Source: Sulfitobacter sp. S190
Lineage (GTDB): Bacteria > Pseudomonadota > Alphaproteobacteria > Rhodobacterales > Rhodobacteraceae
Direction: 5' to 3'
DNA: 64,000 nucleotides
Assembly: GCF_025141935.1 (NCBI RefSeq)
Contig: NZ_CP081120.1
Coordinates: 2,914,001 to 2,978,000 of the forward strand
Positions 58,343 to 64,000 of the stretch are shown here, piece after piece. A program made the position numbers and the translations under genes. Below the pieces are notes generated by a model. That model was given only the letters and a program-made list of their open reading frames with translations. It did no database searches and was not told the origin of the DNA. Every line of letters begins with the position of its first letter. Within the stretch, counting starts at the first letter, position 1.

Positions 58343-59305
58343 TCAGCGCTCCAGATAGGCCAGCAGCCGGTTTTCTGACGCCCGCAAGCCGGACTTTCCC
58401 GCGTCAAAGCCATCAAGCGGATCCGCACCGGCAAGGTCGATGACATCGGGGTGGATATAGCTGTTGCGCGACACGGTGGGTGTGTTGGCCAATCGCGCGG
58501 CTGCGGCTTGCGACATGTCCTTGATCGAGGCATGGCCGTTTTCGGCCACTTCAAACGCCGCAACGGACCCGGCCCACGTGCGAAACGTCTTGGCCGTGAT
58601 CCCTTCGGTGCCTGCGGCCTCGGATATGTAATCGTTGAGCGCTGACGAGTTGAGACCGTGGGCGGTGCCGTCATCGTCCACCCAACTGAGCAGCTCTGCG
58701 CCCGGCAGATCGCCGATGCGGTGCAGCACCCGCGACAGCGTCCGGTCCTTGAGCGCGCGGCGGACCTTCTTGCCGCCCTTGGCGGTGTAGCGCAGGCGCA
58801 CTTCATTTCCGTCGAGGGCAATGTGGCCGCGTTTCAGGGTGATGGCACCATAGCTGCCGTTTTCGCGGGTATAGTCGGGGTTGCCCACGCGGATGGAGGC
58901 GCGGTCAATCAGCGTCACGGCACAGGCCAGCGCGAATATGCGTTCGCCTGCGTCCTCCTCGAGGTCGCGCGCGACGCGGGCCCGCAGACGCGGCAGCCGA
59001 TGGGCGAAACTGCACAGGCTATCGAATTTGGTCTGCGCCTGCGCCTCGGCCCATTTCTGGTGGTAGCGGTATTGCTTGCGCTTGCGCTGGTCGCGGCCCG
59101 TGGCCTGAAGGTGGCCATTGGGAAGCGGGCACATCCAGACGTTGTCGTAGGCAGGCGGCACCGCGAGCGCTTCGAGGCGTTTGCGTTCGGTGCCGCGGGC
59201 GATGGTGGTCCCGTCGGGCGCCACGTAGGTAAAGCCCCGGCCACGCCGTTGACGCCGGATGCCCGGTTGTTCATCACTGACGTACACAAGCCCGCCCGGA
59301 GCCAC
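58343..59305 (-). CDS. DNA topoisomerase IB
   Basis: A 320-residue type IB topoisomerase of the bacterial/poxvirus type that relaxes supercoils. The catalytic tyrosine is in VSRNSYIHPDV; GRDQRKRKQYRYH (catalytic Arg, Lys), the core AKTFRTWAG and the N-terminal FTYVAPDG are visible. The gene starts 3 bases after the stop of the DUF2945 gene, so the two are an operon. Its presence in a non-eukaryotic genome is ordinary in alphaproteobacteria. Confidence 0.92.
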   Translation of the reverse strand: MAPGGLVYVSDEQPGIRRQRRGRGFTYVAPDGTTIARGTERKRLEALAVPPAYDNVWMCPLPNGHLQATGRDQRKRKQYRYHQKWAEAQAQTKFDSLCSFAHRLPRLRARVARDLEEDAGERIFALACAVTLIDRASIRVGNPDYTRENGSYGAITLKRGHIALDGNEVRLRYTAKGGKKVRRALKDRTLSRVLHRIGDLPGAELLSWVDDDGTAHGLNSSALNDYISEAAGTEGITAKTFRTWAGSVAAFEVAENGHASIKDMSQAAAARLANTPTVSRNSYIHPDVIDLAGADPLDGFDAGKSGLRASENRLLAYLER

Positions 59306-59308
59306 GTG

Positions 59309-59524
59309 TCAGGCCGCCCTGACTTCGGAGCTGAGCTTGAGCACTTCGTCACCGTCTTCCTGTTCGATGAACAGGGCCGGATCGTCCTCGGACCCGTCGC
59401 GCGTCACCTCGGAGCCCTTGATCTTGCGGGTGATCTTCTGGGTGTAAGTCTTTTGCACCTTGCCGGTTCCGGTGCCATTGCCCCAGTCCCATTCAACCTT
59501 GTCGCCTTCCGAATAATCAGCCAT
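59309..59524 (-). CDS. DUF2945 (hypervirulence-associated TUDOR) protein
   Basis: A 71-residue protein of the DUF2945 family, small beta-barrel Tudor-like. The motif DKVEWDWGNGTGTGKV and KITRKIKGSEVTRDGSEDDP are typical. It is acidic at the end. Function is not established; here it precedes topoisomerase IB, suggesting a nucleic-acid-linked role. It is divergent from rpe. Confidence 0.88.
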   Translation of the reverse strand: MADYSEGDKVEWDWGNGTGTGKVQKTYTQKITRKIKGSEVTRDGSEDDPALFIEQEDGDEVLKLSSEVRAA

Positions 59525-59591
59525 TTTTCAATCCTCTCTCATTTGCCTAGCTAACTTTCGGCGCGCATGTTTGGTTCCCGCCAGCTAGGGT

Positions 59592-59620
59592 TTGCCACCG
59601 TGCGCGACAGGCGCTAGAAC
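59592..59620 (+). promoter_or_regulatory. Sigma-70-like promoter for rpe
   Basis: TTGCCA (59592-59597) and TAGAAC (59615-59620) are separated by 17 bases, 31 bases before the rpe ATG. Two matches of four to five bases out of six fit a housekeeping promoter. The ribosome-binding site of rpe itself is weak. Confidence 0.4.
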
Positions 59621-59651
59621 GCGGCAACTCGCTCTTATACAGGCCCGGCCC

Positions 59652-60341
59652 ATGTCCTTTGACCGCACGATCAAGATCGCCCCGTCCATTCTGGCCGCAG
59701 ATTTCGCCAACTTCGGGGCCGAATGTGCCGCCGTCGAGGCGCAAGGCGCGGACTGGATCCACGTGGATGTGATGGACGGGCATTTTGTGCCCAACATCAC
59801 CTTTGGCCCCGCGACGTGCGCGGCCATCCGCCCCCACATCAAAGGGGTGATGGACGTGCATCTGATGATTTCGCCGGTCGATGCCTATATCGAGGATTTC
59901 GCCCGCGCCGGTGCCGACGTTATCACCGCCCATGTCGAAGCGGGGCCGCATATCCACCGCACGTTGCAGGCCATCCGGGCAAGTGGCGCGAAGGCAGGTG
60001 TCGCGCTGAACCCCGGCACCCCGGCCGATTCCGTTGCCGATCTGCTCGATCTGACCGATCTGGTCTGTGTGATGACCGTGAATCCCGGGTTCGGTGGCCA
60101 GAAATTCATCGATATGACCAACAAGATCAAAGCCCTGCGCGCGATGATCGGGGACCGGCCCGTGCATATCGAGATCGACGGCGGTGTTGATCCGACGACA
60201 GCGCCTGTGGTCGCGCAGGCCGGGGCCGATGTGCTGGTCGCCGGGTCCGCGGTATTCCGCGGCGGGTCTGTCGACGATCCCGCCCCTTATGGCGAAAACA
60301 TCCGTGCGATCCGCGCCGCTGCCGAAGGCACCTATGTCTAG
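59652..60341 (+). CDS. rpe: Ribulose-phosphate 3-epimerase
   Basis: A 229-residue TIM-barrel enzyme of the pentose phosphate pathway, interconverting ribulose 5-phosphate and xylulose 5-phosphate. [13 protein letters not shown], the metal-ligand [41 protein letters not shown] and [12 protein letters not shown] are all present. The ATG at 59652 is chosen because the protein then begins at the usual place; earlier in-frame ATGs lie in the promoter. Confidence 0.95.
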   Translation: MSFDRTIKIAPSILAADFANFGAECAAVEAQGADWIHVDVMDGHFVPNITFGPATCAAIRPHIKGVMDVHLMISPVDAYIEDFARAGADVITAHVEAGPHIHRTLQAIRASGAKAGVALNPGTPADSVADLLDLTDLVCVMTVNPGFGGQKFIDMTNKIKALRAMIGDRPVHIEIDGGVDPTTAPVVAQAGADVLVAGSAVFRGGSVDDPAPYGENIRAIRAAAEGTYV

Positions 60342-60353
60342 GCGCGCCGCGCG

Positions 60354-61847
60354 CTAGTCCAGCCGGTCTGCAAAAGCATCCAGCAGTTTGTGCTTGAGGA
60401 TCTTGCCCGTTGGCGCCGCAGGCAACCGCGTGGCAATGACGATATGGCGCGGCCGTTTGTACCCGGCCAGCCGCTCTTTGACGAAGGCGCGCAATGTGTC
60501 GGTGTCGAGCGTGTCGCCGTCGGCAATCTGCACGAAGGCAAGCACCTCTTCGTCGCCCGCACGGGTCCGGCCGATCACCGCAGACTGGATGACCTGCGGG
60601 TGATCGTTCAGCGCGGCTTCGACTTCGGGGGGATAGACGTTGAAGCCGCCGTGGATAATCAGCTCTTTCGACCGCCCGAGGATGTGCAGGTGGCCGTGGT
60701 CGTCGATCTTGCCCAGATCGCCGGTGTGCAGCCAGCCATCGGGGTCAATCGCTTTGGCCGTCTCTTCGGCGTTGCGGTAATAGCCGCGCATCACGTGCGG
60801 ACCGCGCACGAGCACTTCTCCGACCTGTGCCCCGTCGCCGCCAGGGGCATCCACGTCAATCGACACATCCGTGCCCGGCGTTTTCGGCCCGACCGAAATA
60901 TCGGAAGACCCGATGGGGTTGTTCGTGGCCGACGCGCCAGAACAGGTTTCTGTCATCCCGAAGCCGTTTTGCAATGGCAATTCGTAGAATTTTTCCGCCT
61001 TGCGTTTCCAGGCGGGATCGAGCGGCGCGCCCCCTGACGAGACATAGCGCAGGGCGGGCGCGCCGAGGGTTTCACGCCCGCGTTCCTTGGCGTGCTGCAT
61101 CACCAGCGCGTGCATCTGTGGCACGGCAGGGATCACGGTCACACCCTGCAGTGCCGCTTCGAACAGGTTTGCCGCCGAGAACCGCGCGTCAAGCTGCACC
61201 ATCGCACCGGCAAGCGCGGCTGCCGTCAGGACCGAGACGAGCCCGAAGACGTGGCTCATGGGCAGAACGCCATAGACGATGTCATCGGGCGTCATGCGGC
61301 GCAGGTTGCACGATGCCCTGCCCCCGAAGCACATGTTGTCATGCGTCAGCATCACGCCTTTCGGGTCCCCCGTGGTGCCGGTGGTATAAAGCAGCACGGC
61401 AACGCCATCGAGGTCCGCATCGGGTGCGGTTTGCGCCTCTGCCAGCATCAGCGAGCCGAAGGCGCCGGTGACTTCGCGGGCCTGCATCCGTTCTGCATGG
61501 GCCGCCGCATCGGGCGATACATGCGCGGTGGCAAGAATGGCGGCGGGATCGGCGTGGGCGAGCACCCGGTCGACCTCGGCCTCGGTCTGGCGCGCATTGA
61601 AGGGGATCGCGACCGCGCCGATTTTCCAGCACGCGTGCAAGGCCGCGACCGCTGCGGCGCAATTTTCCACCAGCATCAACACGCGGTCCGTAGGCGCAAC
61701 GCCCGCCGCCTGAAGATGGGCCGCGAGATCGTCGCTGGCACGGTCCAGATCACCGTAGCTCCAGCTTGCGCCCGTGCCATCGGCCAGTGCGGGCCGGTCG
61801 GGCGCTTCGGCAACGCGGTCTCTGAGCACCTGTTCAACCCTTGGCAT
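60354..61847 (-). CDS. Acyl-CoA ligase (AMP-forming)
   Basis: A 497-residue adenylate-forming enzyme. The P-loop is LLYTTGTTGDPKGVML, the A5 motif is NGFGMTETC, A7/A8 is WLHTGDLGKIDDHGHL and GRSKELIIHGGFNVYP, and the catalytic lysine is in PTGKILKH. It activates a carboxylic acid to its CoA thioester. It is the last gene of the operon acyl-CoA dehydrogenase, thioesterase, enoyl-CoA hydratase, ligase; the substrate class (fatty or aromatic acid) is undetermined. Confidence 0.93.
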   Translation of the reverse strand: MPRVEQVLRDRVAEAPDRPALADGTGASWSYGDLDRASDDLAAHLQAAGVAPTDRVLMLVENCAAAVAALHACWKIGAVAIPFNARQTEAEVDRVLAHADPAAILATAHVSPDAAAHAERMQAREVTGAFGSLMLAEAQTAPDADLDGVAVLLYTTGTTGDPKGVMLTHDNMCFGGRASCNLRRMTPDDIVYGVLPMSHVFGLVSVLTAAALAGAMVQLDARFSAANLFEAALQGVTVIPAVPQMHALVMQHAKERGRETLGAPALRYVSSGGAPLDPAWKRKAEKFYELPLQNGFGMTETCSGASATNNPIGSSDISVGPKTPGTDVSIDVDAPGGDGAQVGEVLVRGPHVMRGYYRNAEETAKAIDPDGWLHTGDLGKIDDHGHLHILGRSKELIIHGGFNVYPPEVEAALNDHPQVIQSAVIGRTRAGDEEVLAFVQIADGDTLDTDTLRAFVKERLAGYKRPRHIVIATRLPAAPTGKILKHKLLDAFADRLD

Positions 61848-61885
61848 GGAGGTGTCCTTTTGCAGGGGCGCGCGGGGCCATGTGT

Positions 61886-62656
61886 TCAGTCAAAGCGCGG
61901 CGCACGTTTTTCAAGAAAGGCGGCGATACCCTCGGCGGCTTCGTCCGCACCGGCCGCGTGGGCCATCGCGTCTCGTTCGGCATCGAGTTGGTCGTCTTCG
62001 GCCGCCTCGTAGGCCTGCGACACAAGCCGGCGGATCGTACCTTGCGCGGCACGCGGCCCGGCAGCGAGCCGGTCCGCGACCTGCTGTGCTGCGGCCAAGG
62101 CGCCCGCCGGTGGCGTCACGAGATTGATCGCCCCCAGATCGAACATCCGCGACGCGGTGACGGGTGTCGCAAGCAGGCACATTTCCATGGCGAGCGCCCG
62201 CGGCACCAGCCGCGCCAGATGCGCGGTCAGACCGGCGTCGGGTACCAGACCCGCTTTGACATAGGCAGCGGTGAACTTTGCATCCTGCGCGGCGACGATG
62301 ATATCACAGGCCAGTGCAAAACTCAGGCCCGCGCCCGCGGCACCCCCTTCGATCGCCGCGATGACGGGCACCGGACAGGCCCGCAGCGCCCGGATCAGGC
62401 TGTGCAGGTCATCGACGCGGTCGCGGCGCTCCCCCTCGGGCAGGTCGCGGCGCGTGATCAAGGTGTTGAGATCGCCACCGGCGCAGAAAAACCCGCCCTC
62501 CGACGTGAAAATTACCGCCTTGATCCGCCGTTCGGCCGCCAGCGTCATGGCTCTGCCGATGACGTCATAGAGTTCGGGCGACAGGGCGCCGCGCCGTGCG
62601 GTGTTGCCGTTCCAGATGATCAGCCGATCGCCTGCGTCTTCCAGTCTTGCACTCAT
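61886..62656 (-). CDS. Enoyl-CoA hydratase/isomerase
   Basis: A 256-residue crotonase-fold enzyme. Oxyanion-hole regions are FTSEGGFFCAGGDLNTLI and AIEGGAAGAGLSFALACDI, and GLVPDAGLTAHLARLV corresponds to the catalytic segment. The residue that would be the second catalytic glutamate in ordinary hydratases is Asp in VPDAG, so hydratase activity is uncertain. It overlaps the thioesterase gene by 4 bases. Confidence 0.9.
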   Translation of the reverse strand: MSARLEDAGDRLIIWNGNTARRGALSPELYDVIGRAMTLAAERRIKAVIFTSEGGFFCAGGDLNTLITRRDLPEGERRDRVDDLHSLIRALRACPVPVIAAIEGGAAGAGLSFALACDIIVAAQDAKFTAAYVKAGLVPDAGLTAHLARLVPRALAMEMCLLATPVTASRMFDLGAINLVTPPAGALAAAQQVADRLAAGPRAAQGTIRRLVSQAYEAAEDDQLDAERDAMAHAAGADEAAEGIAAFLEKRAPRFD

Positions 62657-63075
62657 GTCAGTCGCTCCTTGGGGACGCGTTTGAACACGCCCGTCGATGT
62701 CGCCACCAGCGTTCCGTCCTCATGGCGCAGGTCGGCGGAAATAAACAACAGGCTGCGCCCGCCCCCTGTCACCGTGCCGGTCGCCGTGATCCGCCCCGGC
62801 TTGCCTGATCCGACAAACTGGGTGTTGAGCGACACCGTCAGAAACGGTGCCTTGCCCGTTGCGTCCACCGTAAGCGACCCCGTTGTGCCCGACGCATTGT
62901 CGAGCAATGTGACCGCGATCCCACCGTGCAGCGCCCCGTGGCGATTGAGGTGGCGTTCGTCAACGTCTAGCCAGCAGCGCCCGTGGGCAGGGTCGGACAC
63001 ATCGACGACGTACCCCACCAACCGCTGGGTCCCTGTTTCATCGCGGATGAGCGTTTCAGGCGGCGCTAAGGGCAA
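62653..63075 (-). CDS. PaaI-type hotdog thioesterase
   Basis: A 140-residue single hotdog domain thioesterase. The family motif NRHGALHGGIAVTLLDNASG carries the HGG turn and a probable catalytic aspartate. It hydrolyses acyl- or aryl-CoA thioesters, perhaps to relieve CoA trapping. It overlaps the dehydrogenase end by 20 bases and the hydratase start by 4 bases. Confidence 0.9.
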   Translation of the reverse strand: MPLAPPETLIRDETGTQRLVGYVVDVSDPAHGRCWLDVDERHLNRHGALHGGIAVTLLDNASGTTGSLTVDATGKAPFLTVSLNTQFVGSGKPGRITATGTVTGGGRSLLFISADLRHEDGTLVATSTGVFKRVPKERLT

Positions 63076-64000
63076 TGAACCGCTCCAGATGGTGATCGGT
63101 ATCGCCGAACCGGTGGTCGCCCATCACGATGCGTTTTGCGATATGGGCCAGTTCGTATTCCTGCGTCATGGCGATGCCGCCGTGCATCTGGATGCTGTCC
63201 TCGGCCACGAGACGGCCCACGCGGCCCATCAGGTTCTTGGCCGCCGATACGTGCCGCTCGCGCGCGCTGCGGTCGGCTTCGAGATGACCAGCGGCGAGGA
63301 TCACCGCCGAGCGGGCCTGCTCCATTTCGATCAACAGGTCGGCCATCCTGTGGGCAAGGGCCTGAAACGTGCCGATGGGGCGGCCGAATTGCTTGCGGGT
63401 GCCCAGATAGTCGCGGGTCAGCGCGCAGGCCGTTTCCATCGCACCCAGCGTTTCGGAAAGCTGGGCCACCGTGGCCGCCGCGGTGCGCCGTTCAATGGCG
63501 GGGCTGGCGCCGCCCGCATCCCCCAGCCGGGCCGAGGCGGGCAACGTCACATCGTCCAATGTCACTTCGGCGGCACGTCCGCCGGCCAGCAGGGCGTAGC
63601 CTTCGATTGTCAGGCCTGCCGTATCTGCGGGCACCACGAAAAGCGAAATGCCCTCTGCCTCGTCATGCTCTCCGCTTTCGCGCGCCGACACGATCAGCGC
63701 GTCGACTGCTTCAGCGTTCATCACCACGGCCTTGCGCCCGCTCACCACGATGTCGTCGGCCTTGGCCGTGGCGGTGGTGGCGACGCGGGTCAGGTCATAG
63801 CGGCTGTTGGGTTCTGTGTGGGCAAAGGCAAGCTGTGTCTGACCGGCGATGAGATCTTCGACCATCGCCACCTGGTCTGCATTTCCCAGATCGGCGACCA
63901 GCCCGCCGGCGAGCACGGCACTGTCGAGAAACGGCTCGACCACACCGGCGCGACCGAGTTCCTCGAACACCACGGCGATGTCGAACCCCGCGCCACCAAA
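63056..64000 (-). CDS. Acyl-CoA dehydrogenase, 5' end outside window
   Basis: C-terminal 314 residues of a flavin acyl-CoA dehydrogenase; the frame is open to the last base (residues FGGAGFDIAVV), so the start lies beyond the window. Features include AFAHTEPNSRYDL, RKQFGRPIGTFQALAHRMAD, and QMHGGIAMTQEYELAHIAKR near the end, with the ETF-linked family's arginine. The catalytic glutamate region, usually just after a GG motif in this type, cannot be fixed with certainty. It is the first visible gene of the acyl-CoA operon. Confidence 0.92.
   Translation of the reverse strand, partial: FGGAGFDIAVVFEELGRAGVVEPFLDSAVLAGGLVADLGNADQVAMVEDLIAGQTQLAFAHTEPNSRYDLTRVATTATAKADDIVVSGRKAVVMNAEAVDALIVSARESGEHDEAEGISLFVVPADTAGLTIEGYALLAGGRAAEVTLDDVTLPASARLGDAGGASPAIERRTAAATVAQLSETLGAMETACALTRDYLGTRKQFGRPIGTFQALAHRMADLLIEMEQARSAVILAAGHLEADRSARERHVSAAKNLMGRVGRLVAEDSIQMHGGIAMTQEYELAHIAKRIVMGDHRFGDTDHHLERFIALSAA

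Noticed and set aside
1..64000. CRISPR arrays, tRNA or rRNA genes, insertion sequences, phage genes
   Set aside because: Looked for on both strands by eye; no repeat-spacer pattern, cloverleaf, rRNA core or transposase/integrase frame was recognised.

Overview
The window is about 64 kb of GC-rich, gene-dense DNA (roughly 60% GC or a little more, judged by eye) with short intergenic spaces and many ATGA/TGATG start-stop overlaps. Gene content points to an alphaproteobacterium of the Rhodobacterales, probably the marine roseobacter group: an Entner-Doudoroff pair (edd-eda), an aglEFGAK-type alpha-glucoside system, TRAP transport, an Irr-type iron box, a LuxI-type synthase and a XoxF-type PQQ alcohol dehydrogenase cluster. 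This placement is inferred from gene families; no rRNA or tRNA gene is visible. No CRISPR array, insertion sequence or prophage was seen.

Region 1 (1-18.8 kb) is one functional block for PQQ-dependent alcohol oxidation. It holds pqqC (cut by the window edge), pqqD and pqqE; a three-gene signalling operon (NarL-type regulator, NosP-like FIST protein, NahK-like hybrid kinase); the dehydrogenase, with the Asp-Tyr-Asp signature expected of lanthanide enzymes; a PQQ-associated ABC exporter set with beta-propeller and binding proteins; cytochrome c (xoxG-like) and XoxJ-like protein; a CoxG-like protein; and a NosR-like flavo/iron-sulfur membrane protein with its ApbE flavin transferase but no nosZ.

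Region 2 (18.8-28.2 kb) holds the alpha-glucoside genes: alpha-glucosidase on +, and binding protein, two permeases, ATPase and glucokinase on -. An OmpR-type regulator/kinase pair follows, with a 10-bp-phased GTTAC array in its promoter. Region 3 (28.2-35.8 kb) is a TRAP transporter operon with a DadA-like oxidase and an Asp/Glu-racemase-like protein, divergent from edd-eda. Glucose made by the alpha-glucosidase and phosphorylated by Glk could feed edd-eda.

Region 4 (35.8-41.9 kb) has an orphan citrate lyase alpha subunit, an iron-binding protein overlapping hemP, a DUF1289 protein, dps with an Irr-like box, a phosphoglycolate phosphatase and a lone peptide-type binding protein. Region 5 (42-54 kb) is a signalling island: a LuxI-type AHL synthase with no LuxR, divergent from a multi-spanning histidine kinase; a receiver protein with a degenerate GGDEF-like domain plus an Hpt protein; and a CheY-like receiver, a PAS kinase and a CHASE/PAS hybrid kinase. 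It is the best candidate for a little-described system. A GntR/SDR pair and an NDH2-like flavoprotein sit inside it.

Region 6 (54.3-64 kb) is mostly ordinary: a GlxA-type regulator, NicO/DUF1007 metal transport, an aminotransferase, topoisomerase IB with a DUF2945 protein, rpe, and a four-gene acyl-CoA operon (acyl-CoA dehydrogenase cut by the window end, thioesterase, enoyl-CoA hydratase, acyl-CoA ligase).
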